From positions 1-37,500 of the forward strand of contig NZ_AHMN02000011.1 of assembly GCF_000243695.2 (NCBI RefSeq): a stretch of 37,500 nucleotides of DNA, written 5' to 3'. A program made the position numbers and the translations under genes. Positions 22,057 to 33,461 of this stretch are shown here, piece by piece. Source of the DNA: Leptospira kirschneri serovar Cynopteri str. 3522 CT (GTDB taxonomy: Bacteria > Spirochaetota > Leptospiria > Leptospirales > Leptospiraceae). The notes below the pieces were generated by a model, which worked only from the letters and a program-made list of their open reading frames with translations, did no database searches and was not told the DNA's origin. Numbering within the stretch: position 1 is the stretch's first letter; each line of letters opens with the position of its first letter.

Positions 22057-22812
22057 CTAAACATTTGTAATGTCTTTTTCAATTTCAGATTCTATTCCTT
22101 CTGTTCGAATCAAGGTTAAAATTCGAACAGAATCGGCTCCGTTTTGAATTAGGATTCTCGCTAACTCGTTTGCGGAAGCACCTGTAGTAAACACATCGTC
22201 GATCAAAAGGTAATTTCCTCTTAACTTTCCTTTATATTCCTTTTTGATTTTAAAAGCAAGTCTTGCGTGTATAAAACGATCCGTTAGACTTTTGCCTGCT
22301 TGTTTTTGGTCGCTTATCTTTTCGATCGGGTTTATCAAAGGAAACGGAAGAATATTCTGAAGTCTTTTTAAAGCGAAATCGCAGGACTCGAAAGGCCTTT
22401 GTTGATTGTTTGAATACCATTTGGTTTTTGTGGAAGGCATAAGTAGAATTCCTGAAAAGTTCAGATTCTTCCAAGACTTTAACTCTTTTTTTAAACCTAA
22501 ACTGAGATAAATGGAAAGAGCATAAACAGATCGTAATTTGATACAATTGATTACCTTGGCTAAAAAAGGGGTTCTGTTTTGTAAGAATTTTAGTTCTTCA
22601 AAAAATACGTTTCTGGAATTGCAATAGAAACATTCTTTTGAAGTTTGTACTTCTTTACAAATTTTGCATAAAGTTTGTAAAGAAGTCGAAAAGTTGGAAT
22701 GTTTTCTATGACAGAGTTTACAGACACCTATTTTAGAAGAAAAGTAATCGTATCTTCCGCAAAATTCACAACTGACCGGTAAAAAAAAATTTAAGAGTTT
22801 ATAGAGTTCCAT
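22057..22812 (-). CDS. comF: ComF family phosphoribosyltransferase-like protein
   Basis: The 251-residue protein has the two-part ComF layout. The N-terminal zinc-finger region has four CxxC pairs (Cys15/18, 31/34, 49/52 and 61/64). The C-terminal phosphoribosyltransferase-like domain carries QKQAGKSLTDRF (about 169-180) and the PRPP loop LLIDDVFTTGAS (about 202-213). ComF takes part in DNA uptake in competent bacteria, and in others its role is unclear. Natural transformation has not been established for these spirochaetes as far as I know. It lies upstream of dinB in one probable transcript, linking two DNA-handling genes. A terminator (22850-22875) separates it from the next gene upstream. 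Confidence 0.9.
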   Translation of the reverse strand: MELYKLLNFFLPVSCEFCGRYDYFSSKIGVCKLCHRKHSNFSTSLQTLCKICKEVQTSKECFYCNSRNVFFEELKFLQNRTPFLAKVINCIKLRSVYALSIYLSLGLKKELKSWKNLNFSGILLMPSTKTKWYSNNQQRPFESCDFALKRLQNILPFPLINPIEKISDQKQAGKSLTDRFIHARLAFKIKKEYKGKLRGNYLLIDDVFTTGASANELARILIQNGADSVRILTLIRTEGIESEIEKDITNV

Positions 22813-22849
22813 ATAAATTACGGTTCTCTAAAGTTCTTAGAAGGAATAA

Positions 22850-22875
22850 AAAAACCCGGAATTTTCCGGGTTTTT
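22850..22875 (-). terminator. Terminator of the OmpL47-type gene
   Basis: aaaaacccgg (22850-22859) and ccgggttttt (22866-22875) form a perfect 10-bp stem with a 6-base loop, and on the minus strand the stem ends in a run of T. It lies 27 bases after the stop at 22902. Confidence 0.9.
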
Positions 22876-22901
22876 AAAACAGTTTAGATTTTTTTAAACT
22901 C

Positions 22902-23990
<1,089 letters not shown>

Positions 23991-24073
23991 TTTACACTCC
24001 TGTGAATTGGTAATTAGTTTTTTGACGATATTCGGATAGTGGAAACCTTTGGAAGAGGCTGTCAACTGATTCT

Positions 24074-24751
24074 ATGAAAAAAAAAACCTCCTCATCGATT
24101 TCATTTACCGAAAGGAAAGATCACCTTTTCCTTGTAATACTATTTTTCATTCTAATTTCCTTTCCATTGAAATCTCAAGACAGACCTTCGGCGGAAATTT
24201 GGAAGCAGATCGTCGTAGAAGATTTCGAAACGAAAGAATGGAATTCTAAAAATCTCAAAACAAGATTATCGAAAGAATATCTACCTGAAATCAGAATCTC
24301 TACATTAATGCTCAGTCCGGAAAGAAATTCGACTAAAAGTCTACTTTTGGAAGTTCCAGCGGAGAAAAATCAATCTTTTGAAATATTATGGGAGCAAACT
24401 TGGAAAACAAAAGGATTTGTGCAAGAATTTCAATTTCATATCTATTCTTCCGGATCGGGAGCATCACTTTACGTTTTGCTCAGAGATTCAACATTAGAAG
24501 TTAAGAAAATACTAATTACTCATCTCAATTATGAAGGATGGAAAAAGGTCAGACTCAACGTGATCCGAAAAATCAGGCAGGACGAAATACTATTTTCTAA
24601 ACAGATACCGATCGAATTTTTAGGATTGTTGTACGAAGCGCCTTTTACCATGAAACGTGGAACTAGAGATCTATTCGCAATTGATGATATACTTGCGATT
24701 GTCAGAGATAAAAATCGGATGTTTATAGATGAGAATCGATTGATACGATAG
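24074..24751 (+). CDS. FlaA-like secreted protein (flagellar filament outer layer family)
   Basis: The 225-residue protein has an N-terminal hydrophobic signal (about residues 18-34) ending in KSQD. The mature part resembles spirochaetal FlaA, the sheath protein of periplasmic flagella: VEDFETKEW near the start, ILWEQTWKTKGFVQEFQFHI with YVLLRDSTLE in the middle, and LNYEGWKKVRLNV, then FAIDDILAI at the end. Leptospira are known to carry FlaA1 and FlaA2 and additional sheath proteins. I cannot say whether this is one of them or a distant paralogue. It is divergent from an OmpL47-type gene and is followed by a long repeat-rich spacer. No clear RBS is seen. Confidence 0.65.
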   Translation: MKKKTSSSISFTERKDHLFLVILFFILISFPLKSQDRPSAEIWKQIVVEDFETKEWNSKNLKTRLSKEYLPEIRISTLMLSPERNSTKSLLLEVPAEKNQSFEILWEQTWKTKGFVQEFQFHIYSSGSGASLYVLLRDSTLEVKKILITHLNYEGWKKVRLNVIRKIRQDEILFSKQIPIEFLGLLYEAPFTMKRGTRDLFAIDDILAIVRDKNRMFIDENRLIR

Positions 24752-24814
24752 ATAAAAACTTGTTCTATCGTTCTCTTACTCAGATATATAATCCAACCGT
24801 TTACAGATTAATCC

Positions 24815-24893
24815 TAGAGTTGTTTGAAAAATGAATTTTCTATTTTATGGAAATGGCCGATGGAAGCAGTTTTGTTAATCTCCAACAACTCTA
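24815..24893. mobile_element. Family B inverted-repeat element, short copy
   Basis: TAGAGTTGTTTGAAAAATG on the left and tccaacaactcta on the right bracket about 79 bp. The interior (tttatggaaatggccgatgg, then agcagttttgttaat) fits the older subgroup reversed. It has lost some 20 bp. Confidence 0.7.
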
Positions 24894-25261
24894 TTGCAGT
24901 AGTTCCCACACTTGAATGCGACAGATGTAATAGTTATAAACTTCTATTTTTAAAATTGTGAGAATTTTTACAATTTTAGAATTGATTCTTAAAATCGTGG
25001 TTTGTGGTAGTTCCCACATTAAAAGAATCAATCAGTAAAGTTTAGATTTCGACTTTTTTCAGAAAAATGCGTCGAACTCACATTACTCATAACTAAATAA
25101 TAAAGTACATAATATTTTGCATAGAATCAGTGTTTTGTGATAGAATTAACGATACTTAAATTTATAGAGGTCAGTAAACAAAAACAAAGTTTGAGTGTTA
25201 TTTTTTGATAGGATATTTTAGAATATTAATATATTTTGATTTTATTTTTTGGATTTAAGTG

Positions 25262-25405
25262 GGGCGTGCCTCTGCGAAAAAAACTGAAAAAATGGATCTT
25301 TTTATGGAAAGCGCAGAGTCGCGTGTTTACGGGCTCGCGGATTCCCGCTCGTTCTCTACGAGAACGCTTCGCGCCCTTCAACCCGCTCACGCAAAAAAAG
25401 TAAAA
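25262..25405. repeat. G+C-rich block with central hairpin
   Basis: The block includes cgttctc (25350-25356), loop tac, gagaacg (25360-25366), inside a cgc-rich frame that also pairs loosely (gggctcgcgg with cttcgcgccc). Base composition differs strongly from the AT-rich flanks, which suggests an imported or constrained sequence. It is built like the block at 10160-10255. No open frame or typical tRNA fold is visible. Confidence 0.45.
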
Positions 25406-25528
25406 AGATAAAAACTTAGAAATATAGTTTTTAACATCATTAAAAAATAATATTAATTGCTACAAGAGGTGGTTTTTGTAGGAACGGTTAAGGCTCCAAA
25501 AATTTTACGATGAATCCTTTAAAACCAT

Positions 25529-25630
25529 TAGAGTTGTTGAAAAATTAATTCTTGATCTGTTTGTATTGGATTGAATGGACAATTGAAGCAATTTTACGAA
25601 TCTTCACTATGGAATTTTTCAACAACTCTA
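25529..25630. mobile_element. Family B inverted-repeat element, near-identical young copy
   Basis: It is 102 bp with the same ends as 17743-17844, from which it differs by one base (aatcttcac against aattttcac). It is identical to the copy at 36337-36438 read in reverse over the 100 bp between the ends. This points to recent movement or gene conversion. Confidence 0.85.
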
Positions 25631-26197
25631 TTGTTTTAAAACCTGCAGAAGCGCCCCGTGATGCATTGAGTTTCCAGAACGACCCGGAAAATTCAAACAT
25701 ATGTCTCTCTAGAGATCGGCACTCAAGGGAGTTGTTGCACCTGAGCTTTTTATTTGCCTCGATTTTCTTTTTCTGAATTCACAGAATTGAAGTATAAACT
25801 ATTGGATTGGATTTTTATAATGTAGTTCTGAATAATTTTATCGGATCAGTAAAAACTGTAAATCATACCATGTGACGGTTTCTGTGGAAAATACATCATT
25901 TGATTAGAAATTTCTGAAGGATTATCGTTTATGGGTGATGTGTTTCGAGGTTTCTAAGTCGAGTTGTAAAATGCTAATCATTTAGATTTGTTGAGATTCA
26001 TTTTATAAAACTTTAAATTAGAAAAATTTCTATAAAATAAAAATTTAATTTAGATGTCATGAAATAGAGGAAATATATAAAAATTTGATAATCAAATTGA
26101 AAATTTAAAAGAAAAACCAAATTTGTGAAGATGATCATAAATCAATAGAATATCCCATTTTGGTATATTCGATTCCAGGATTTAAAATGAATACGTT

Positions 26198-26494
26198 TTG
26201 TTTAAATCTTTACATTCACGAGAAGCGAAGATTTTTTGTAAAAATTTAATCGCGGCCAGAAAGAATTCCAATCTGACTCAACTTGAAGTTGCAAAACGTT
26301 TAGGTGAACCTCAGTCTTATATTTCTAAAATCGAATCTGGGGAACGAAGATTGGATGTGATCGAATTCTGGAGAATTTTTAAAATTTTAGGTAAATCAAT
26401 CGAATTTTATTTTCAGTTCGACGAAAAACAGGACAGTTCTGAGAAAAAATCGAAAACTTTAAAAGTGGCTAGTCGCAAACGCAAAAAAAAATGA
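26198..26494 (+). CDS. XRE-family helix-turn-helix regulator
   Basis: The 98-residue protein is a small Cro/CI-type DNA-binding protein: residues about 15-66 form the five-helix HTH ([37 protein letters not shown]). The tail is strongly basic (SRKRKKK). The target is unknown, and no toxin partner is next to it. The start is uncertain. The frame opens at a TTG (26198), but the only good RBS (agga at about 26177) serves an ATG at 26187 in another frame, which stops after 20 codons. A small indel near the 5' end could explain this, so the gene may be damaged. Confidence 0.75.
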   Translation: MFKSLHSREAKIFCKNLIAARKNSNLTQLEVAKRLGEPQSYISKIESGERRLDVIEFWRIFKILGKSIEFYFQFDEKQDSSEKKSKTLKVASRKRKKK

Positions 26495-27425
26495 CGTTTT
26501 GTGAATTCTTCCTATTGTCAGTTTAAGAATCTTGTTTCTCAAACTTGAAAAAAAATCAGCCTAAAAATGTGGGAACTCCCCGCTTTTTTAATAAAGTGAG
26601 CAAGGGCGTAAGAAAATTAGAAAGAATTTTCTAAAAGTATGAGTTCCTAGAATTTTAGAATTTGTTCGTAAAATCGTCGTTTGAGGTAGTTCCCACATTT
26701 TTGGAATCGATATGTAAAGTTTAGATTCCAATCTTTTTCAGAATCCTAGATTTCTCTACGATCGTACGTTAAAATATCAATTTGTAAGAGTTCCCACAGA
26801 TTAAGTCGCATTACAGATTTTCAAATATTCATTTTTTGTGATTCGAGTCGAGAAGCCTACATTTTTTATGAAAAAATCAGGTTTTTATAAAGCGAATCTC
26901 TTACGCGGAATTCACGTTAAGTAGTTTGCTTAGTTAAAAATAAATGTCCAAGTTTCATCTTTTATAGAGTTTTGAAGTTTTATTTGAAAAATCCGAATTT
27001 GTAAGAGTTCCCACAAATGAGCGGGTCTTACAGATTTTCAAATATTCGTATTTCGTAATTTCCGCATTTTTAGAATTGAACTCTAAAACTCGAATATGTG
27101 GTAGTTCCCACATTTCGTTTTTACAGAAAAATTAGGTTTTATAAAACAAAATCCTACATAGAACTCAGGATTTTGTTTTAAGATCGTTTTTGGATCTGGC
27201 TATTTGAGTAAGAAATTCTCTTTTTAGATTTTTTACGTCAAACACACGTTAAGTTAACAAACAGTGTCCGTTTTAAAAAGACTAAAAGCTTTCAGATTAT
27301 AAAACCTTTTTGTGATCTTTTGAAACAATTTTAATTCTTTTATAATTCGAATTCTTTTTATTGCAAACGAAGAAAATGAAAAAAACGAGTTGAATTCCTT
27401 TTTTATATTATAAGAATTTGATCCG
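26495..27425. other. Repeat-rich spacer before lpxD
   Basis: It holds several TGTGGGAACT motifs (26569, 26691, 26795, 27005, 27106), a composite element from about 26593 to 26770 with worn ends, and two related blocks that start at ttgtaagagttcccaca (26782, 26999) and include cttacagattttcaaatatt-type text. No gene is supported. The lpxD promoter should lie near 27250-27420, but I see no clear match. Confidence 0.65.
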
Positions 27426-28448
27426 ATGAAAGCCAAAAATTTAGCGGAAATATTGGGCGTAGAACTTAAGGGTGATGGAGAAATAGAAGTCAATGGAATC
27501 GGAGATATTGAAAATCATTCCGATATACTATCCGATCGAATTTATTATATCGAAGCGAAAAAACACCTAATTAATAATCCGAAAGTAAAGCAGGTTCAGT
27601 TAGCGCTTACAATTCCTTCTTTGGCCGGTGAGTTTCCTTCAGCCTTAGTGGTTTTAGAATCACAAGCAAGGCTTAAATTTATAGAGTTGCTTTCTCTTTT
27701 TGAAAAGAAGCCGAAAGCTCCTCCTCCTTTTATTTCCGATAAGGCGAGTATTCATAAAAATGTCCGTTTGGGTAAGAACGTTACGATTATGGATTTCGCT
27801 GTGATTCACGAAAATGCGGAAATTGGAGATAATTGTTTTATTTATCCAAACGTTGTCATTGAAAACGGCGCGAAGATCGGTGAAGGTACCGTTTTAAAAT
27901 CTGGGGTTGTTGTGGGTTATAGTTGTATTCTTGGAAAATTCAATCTCATTCATGCCAATACGGTGATCGGTGCGGATGGGTTTGGTTTTTATGATCGAGA
28001 AGGAGTACGTTATAAAATTCCTCAGATAGGAAATGTAGTCATCGGAGATTATGTTGAAATGGGAGCGTGTTGTACTGTAGATCGAGCAACGATTGAAACT
28101 ACAACCGTCGGAAATCATGCTAAATTTGATGACCATGTTCACATCGCTCACAATTGTAAAGTGGGGAATTACGTATTTATTGCTGGTGGGACCGTTCTTG
28201 CGGGTTCCGTTACTTTGGAAGACGGTGTTATCATGGGCGGTCAAGCAGCAGTTTTACAGGGAATCACTATGAAAAAGGGTTCTATTCTTATGGGTATGTC
28301 CGCTCTATGCGAAGACAGTGTTGAGAAAGTTGCTTATTTTGGGATTCCCGCAAAACCTGCGATCGAAATGCATAGGATTCATTCTTCGATGTCTAAACTT
28401 CCGGAGCTCGTGAGAGAACATAGAAATCGTTCTAAAAATACGATTTGA
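27426..28448 (+). CDS. lpxD: UDP-3-O-acylglucosamine N-acyltransferase
   Basis: LpxD adds the second acyl chain, on nitrogen, to the sugar precursor of lipid A. The 340-residue protein has the LpxD N-terminal nucleotide-binding region (about residues 1-100) and then the left-handed beta-helix of hexapeptide repeats (about 105-300, with runs such as IGDNCFIYPNVVIENG). The catalytic histidine is in HIAHN (His242), and TVDRATIETT precedes it as in the family. The helical tail (RIHSSMSKLPELVREHRN) is present. The gene is not beside fabZ or lpxA here, so it could be one of two LpxD paralogues that Leptospira are known to have. No RBS is obvious before the ATG. Confidence 0.94.
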   Translation: MKAKNLAEILGVELKGDGEIEVNGIGDIENHSDILSDRIYYIEAKKHLINNPKVKQVQLALTIPSLAGEFPSALVVLESQARLKFIELLSLFEKKPKAPPPFISDKASIHKNVRLGKNVTIMDFAVIHENAEIGDNCFIYPNVVIENGAKIGEGTVLKSGVVVGYSCILGKFNLIHANTVIGADGFGFYDREGVRYKIPQIGNVVIGDYVEMGACCTVDRATIETTTVGNHAKFDDHVHIAHNCKVGNYVFIAGGTVLAGSVTLEDGVIMGGQAAVLQGITMKKGSILMGMSALCEDSVEKVAYFGIPAKPAIEMHRIHSSMSKLPELVREHRNRSKNTI

Positions 28449-28808
28449 ATTTAAGAATTTGTCGTTTCTTTTAGGGTTTATCTGGATGAACTCAGCTAAA
28501 CGGAAATTTAATTTGAGAATTTTCATTTTTGGATTTTATTGAATTTTTTTTACTACCTTAAGATTTTGAAAGGTTTTAGGATGTAAGAACTCCTTCGGTT
28601 TTTAATGATCAATCCGTTTTTCCATTTATAAATGATTCACAGCGATGTAAATGTGGGAACTCTTACAGATGTGAATTTACGGTGAAACTTTGAAAATGTA
28701 AGAACTCTTACAATTAGAACAATTCTTTTAAACGTTCTTATATCAAACTCAGACCAAGTAAAGATTGAATCTAATTTTCCATTTTCGAGATTGGTAAAAC
28801 GGTTCATC
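28449..28808. other. Spacer between lpxD and the transporter gene
   Basis: It carries a tgtgggaactcttacag motif (28652) and a related atgtaagaactcttacaa (28698), which itself pairs partly (gtaagaactcttac). I see nothing else to name. Confidence 0.55.
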
Positions 28809-29699
28809 ATGCTTTCTAACAATACTAGTACGAAATTTTATTTTTTTCTTGTGATCGCAATGATCTCTTGGGGTTTTGCTTGGCCTTCCGCTAAACTTAT
28901 CGTAGGAGCTCAACATCCAAATGTGATCATCTTCTGGAGATTTTTGGCGACCGCTGTTTCACTACTTCCCATCGTTCTTTATAGAAAGGAATCCTTTAGG
29001 TTATCGAATTTCAAAGTATGTTTTCAAGTTATCATCGGGGGAATACTTTATACAGCCTACAATCAGTTTTTTCTTTTAGGTTTAAAGAATGGGCTTGCCG
29101 GAGCGGGAGGTGTTCTTGTGACCACGATGAATCCAATCTTTACTTATATATTTGTTCATACTTTACAAAAGAAATTACCTTCCATTCGAGAAGGGATAGG
29201 ACTTTTGATAGGTCTGGTAGGCGGTTGTATTCTTCTTAGGATTTGGGAGTTCAATTTGAATTCTTTATTCAATTCTGGTAATATTTTCTTTCTTCTTTGT
29301 GCGTTTAGTTGGGCCTTTTTGAGTATGAACAGTCATAGCGCGGGCCAAAAAATTTCTCCGCTTTTGTATAGTTTTTATGTTTTTGCGATTGGAACCTTAT
29401 TGGACTTTTTTATTGCACTTCCGTACGGATTAGAAAAAGCATTGGATACAGGAGTTGATTTTTGGTTTCATATCCTTTATCTTTCAGTCATATCTACAAC
29501 TTTTGGAACTACGGTTTATTTTTTTGCTTCTTCTAAGTTGGGTTCTAGAGCTGCGAGTTCGTTTATCTTTTTAGTTCCTGCTACGGCTCTTTTGGGTAGT
29601 TGGATTTTTCTGAATGAAAGTCCCAGTTTTACGACGACTATAGGTGGAACTTTTGCCGTTCTTGCTGTGTTTCTGTTAAACCGAAATCAGGATGAATAA
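28809..29699 (+). CDS. EamA/DMT-family transporter
   Basis: The 296-residue protein is an inner-membrane carrier of the drug/metabolite transporter superfamily. It has ten hydrophobic segments in two halves, each an EamA domain: the first begins FFLVIAMISWGFAWPSAKLI and contains NQFFLLGLKNGLAGAGGVLV; the second includes LLCAFSWAFLSMNSH and ends with FLVPATALLGSWIFLNE, a typical EamA closing motif. The substrate cannot be read from the sequence. I start at the ATG at 28809; a TTG at 28791 would add six residues (MVKRFI). It is a single gene. Confidence 0.87.
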   Translation: MLSNNTSTKFYFFLVIAMISWGFAWPSAKLIVGAQHPNVIIFWRFLATAVSLLPIVLYRKESFRLSNFKVCFQVIIGGILYTAYNQFFLLGLKNGLAGAGGVLVTTMNPIFTYIFVHTLQKKLPSIREGIGLLIGLVGGCILLRIWEFNLNSLFNSGNIFFLLCAFSWAFLSMNSHSAGQKISPLLYSFYVFAIGTLLDFFIALPYGLEKALDTGVDFWFHILYLSVISTTFGTTVYFFASSKLGSRAASSFIFLVPATALLGSWIFLNESPSFTTTIGGTFAVLAVFLLNRNQDE

Positions 29700-30567
29700 G
29701 ATAGATGAGATACAGAAATAGAAAATGGATCATAAAAACAATAATTAGAGTTGTTGAAAAATTCCATAGTGCCAATTAACAAAACTGCTTCAATTGCCGA
29801 TTTGTATAAAATAGAAACAGATGGAGAATTCATTTTTCAACAATTCTATTATCTATAGATAAATAAAAAGAATCATTCATGGTTTATAAAATTTGAATAT
29901 AATAAATAGTGATTTAATAAAGATATTTGGCTGTAAATGGAATAAAGTTATTCGTCTGAAAAAACGGATTAAGGCCGGACCTTTGTAAAAACAGGTTTTT
30001 TAAGTTTCATGAAGATCGTAAAACGGTGATTTTATCGAAAAATCTGATTGGAAGAGATTCTTTTTAGATTTTATAGTAGTTCCCACAAGTTTCAAAGTTT
30101 AACTGTAAATTCACGATTTGTGAGAGTTCCCACAGATTCAGTCGCATTACAAATATTAAAACATTTATTTTTTATGGAAAGATCAAGTTTTTATAAAACG
30201 AATCTATTACGTCCTGCTCACATTTTATTATGTAGTTCTACCATCTCAAAAATATCTTAGTAATCGGCATTTTAGGTAAAGATAAAGTGTTTTTGATATG
30301 AATCTAATATTTTATTTATAGGATTGAAAGGTAAATTGTCCTGGTTTATTTTGATAAAATATATTTATTTTGAAGTTACGATGAATGTGGAAACAAATTG
30401 CTAAGAATCGGATTTTATTTTGAAACTTTGAAAATGTAGGAACTTTCACGTTGAATTTTTTTCGTTTGCTGATAAATAAGTTTTGTATTTAAGACCTACA
30501 ATGTTTCTAAAATAGAGATCATCTTAAAATAAAATCCGGTAAAAAATGAAAAGGATATTTTTTTGTT
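29700..30567. other. Spacer with a family B element and repeats
   Basis: It holds the family B element at 29746-29848, a reversed family A copy (30001-30076), two ttcccaca motifs (30078, 30126), the text acgtcctgctcacatt of a composite-repeat end (about 30210), and a block (30243-30302) that recurs at 32846-32897. No gene is seen. Confidence 0.65.
29746..29848. mobile_element. Family B inverted-repeat element, older subgroup, TTA on both sides
   Basis: The 103-bp copy opens TAGAGTTGTTGAAAAATT and ends ttttcaacaattcta, with TTA at both borders. The interior shares tccatagt and the aaaactgcttcaattg stretch with the reversed young copies, and agatggagaatt with 20543 and 33128. Confidence 0.75.
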
Positions 30568-31806
<1,239 letters not shown>

Positions 31807-32122
31807 AACTTCACCTCAAAGTCTTAAATAAGATAAATTCGGCCTAAAAAAATCTGGGCGAATAAAAAACTCAGCAAAACGCTCACTTATGGATCGAGTT
31901 TTAGAGATACGAGATAATAATTTTTTTACATTGGAACTACCAAATTCATATGAATTAAAAAAAATGAATGTTTAAAAATTTATAAGGTGACGGTTTCTGT
32001 GGGAAAGAACTACTGCAAATCCGGGGTGTTTCATGAAAAAATTCTCAAAATGTGGGAACTCATACCAGATTACGATTTTACAGAAAAACCCGAAATGATG
32101 GGAACTGCTGCAAAACATAAGA
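31807..32122. other. Short repeat-bearing spacer
   Basis: tgtgggaactcatacc (32048), gatgggaactgctgc (32097) and a ctgtgggaaagaactac stretch (31998) belong to the TGTGGGAACT family. No gene is seen, and no terminator after either convergent neighbour. Confidence 0.55.
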
Positions 32123-32458
32123 TCAAAAAGGCCAAGGATTAGGATAAGAGGAATAACCCAAAAGATTTCCGTCCGGGTCCTTAAAGTATTTTGTATATTC
32201 AGTTTCTTGAATCCATTTGGGAAGAGTTTTTAAATCTTCTGGTATTAAATCGAATGCGGAAAAGATCAAAGCTTTTGGACCTTTGGGAAAATGATCAAAT
32301 TCTAACATTAAAATCGTATCACCCGCAGTGAACCAAATCGATCGAAGAGAATCATCCGAATTTTTATTTACCCTTATCTTTTTCAAACCGGGAAGAGATT
32401 CGTAAAATTTTTCAAGCGTTTCTATATTCGGAGAACCGATTGCGATATGATGAATCAT
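32123..32458 (-). CDS. VOC-family (glyoxalase/dioxygenase fold) protein
   Basis: The 111-residue protein is a single vicinal-oxygen-chelate domain. The first metal-ligand position is His4 (MIHHIAIGSPNIETLEKFYE), Glu53 in LMLEFDHF is another, and the end reads KYFKDPDGNLLGYSSYP, the DPDGN turn common in VOC proteins. VOC proteins act in glyoxalase, fosfomycin resistance and other metal-assisted reactions, and the specific one cannot be told. It overlaps the upstream acetyltransferase gene by four bases (ATGA), so the two are translated together. Confidence 0.85.
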   Translation of the reverse strand: MIHHIAIGSPNIETLEKFYESLPGLKKIRVNKNSDDSLRSIWFTAGDTILMLEFDHFPKGPKALIFSAFDLIPEDLKTLPKWIQETEYTKYFKDPDGNLLGYSSYPNPWPF

Positions 32459-32733
32459 TTTGTGATTAAATCATTATAAGTAGGATTTCTGTTTAAAAAA
32501 GTCACCACATAAGAGCAACTCGGGATAATTTTTTTATTTAAGGAGCGGGCCTTGTCTAAGGCGGTTCGAACGAGTTCTGCCGCGAGGCCTTTGCCTCTGA
32601 GTTCAGAAGGAACGTAAGTAGAAATTAGATTCCAACCATCACCTTCTTCTCTATAAAAAAGATAGGATTGAAACCCGTCAATTTCGGCGTAAAATTTTGA
32701 CTCTAATTCGGAGTGAATAACGATCGGATTCAT
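32455..32733 (-). CDS. GNAT acetyltransferase, YjdJ/NATD1-like
   Basis: The 92-residue protein fits the small YjdJ/NATD1 type of GNAT acetyltransferase. STYVPSELRGKGLAAELV (about residues 38-55) contains the acetyl-CoA loop RGKGLA, and KIIPSCSYVVTFLNRNP (about 68-84) is the conserved end with the Cys-Ser-Tyr. The substrate is unknown. It is the first gene of a two-gene unit with the VOC protein. Confidence 0.87.
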   Translation of the reverse strand: MNPIVIHSELESKFYAEIDGFQSYLFYREEGDGWNLISTYVPSELRGKGLAAELVRTALDKARSLNKKIIPSCSYVVTFLNRNPTYNDLITK

Positions 32734-32845
32734 TCTTCAATTCTAATATCCGTTAGTAATTTCATCAACCTGAAAGAAAAAGGAATTTTACTAAAACCTA
32801 CAGAAATTCAAGATTTGCTACGTTGTTATGAGTCTAAAAACTGTT

Positions 32846-32897
32846 TCAAAAATATCTTAGAATTCGATATTTTAAACAAAGATAAAGTATTTTGAAA
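32846..32897 (+). repeat. Relic block recurring at 30243-30302
   Basis: Both copies carry tcaaaaatatcttag, then a variable triplet region, then taaagataaagt, and end ttttgNNatga. Read in one frame they give KNILEFDILNKDKVF here and KNILVIGILGKDKVF there, so this could be the end of a once coding unit. Confidence 0.45.
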
Positions 32898-33127
32898 TGA
32901 GCTTTCAACTAAAAAGTATGAGGCGCATCTACACATCAATACTGTGAATTCAGCGTAATAAAATCAGGGCGAATCGGTTTTAGTTTGAGAGAGCGTTCTG
33001 CTGAGCTTCCTCGCTTTTGCATTAGATTGTACAGAATTTGAGTTAATAGACTCTCTATCATAACATCTACGGGAATTCAGTTTTATAGGGATCAGTAGTT
33101 TGAAAATAAAAATTGGAATCATTTTAT

Positions 33128-33229
33128 TAGAGTTCTTGAAAGATTCGATAGTTCAGATTAACAAAACTGTTTCAATCGGTCATTTTCATGAAACAGAAAT
33201 AGATGGAGAATTAATTTTCAAAAACTCGA
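33128..33229. mobile_element. Family B inverted-repeat element, older subgroup
   Basis: The ends are tagagttcttgaaagattc and ttttcaaaaactcga, 102 bp apart, with TTA at both borders. The interior matches the copy at 20543-20644 (aacaaaactg, gaaatagatggagaattaat). The end mismatches suggest an old, inactive copy. Confidence 0.7.
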
Positions 33230-33307
33230 TTATATAATTATTATGGAATATATAGTAATTATAATGTTTTTTCAAAACTTGCGAATTTTCGAAAAGAGTT
33301 CGTTTTG

Positions 33308-33354
33308 CCGCTCTCGAAAAAAATGTAGTATGGTATCTAATCTTTCGAGAGCGG
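33308..33354. other. Perfect 12-bp hairpin in a gene-free stretch
   Basis: ccgctctcgaaa (33308-33319) and tttcgagagcgg (33343-33354) pair without mismatch around a 23-base loop. No gene ends here on the plus strand and the doxX stop is 108 bases to the right on the minus strand, so it might be a distant doxX terminator or part of a small RNA. Confidence 0.45.
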
Positions 33355-33461
33355 GTAGAAGGTTTTTATTCAGAACTATATCAGAGAGTTTCCAATATTT
33401 TGTATTGAAACAGAGTATTATGATTAAAATTCGTAATACTCAATTTTATAAGGATCAACTT

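Larger units (their letters stand above)
24752..26197. other. 1.4-kb spacer with mobile repeats and a G+C-rich hairpin block
   Basis: It holds two family B elements (24815-24893 short, 25529-25630 full), a partial composite repeat (about 24895-25085), a G+C-rich block (25262-25405), and AT-rich filler to 26197. The open frame at 25552-25776 starts inside the element, so I do not call it a gene. The segment at 25800-26160 shows nothing I can name. Confidence 0.7.
32734..33461. other. Spacer with a relic repeat, a family B element and a strong hairpin
   Basis: It holds the relic block 32846-32897, ggcgaatcggttttagtttg-type text (32967) also seen near 31850, the family B element 33128-33229, and the hairpin 33308-33354. 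The 60-codon frame at 32713 overlaps the GNAT start, so I do not call it a gene. Confidence 0.6.

Noticed and set aside
25552..25776. 74-codon open frame
   Set aside because: It starts inside a family B element and runs out into spacer. The same start occurs in the 17743 copy, where it is not open in the same way.
26495..27425. CRISPR-like array
   Set aside because: The ttcccaca motifs are irregularly spaced, occur in both orientations and sit in diverged modules. There are no cas genes.
32713..32895. 60-codon plus-strand open frame
   Set aside because: Its start overlaps the GNAT gene on the other strand and there is no RBS. I keep only the end as a relic repeat.
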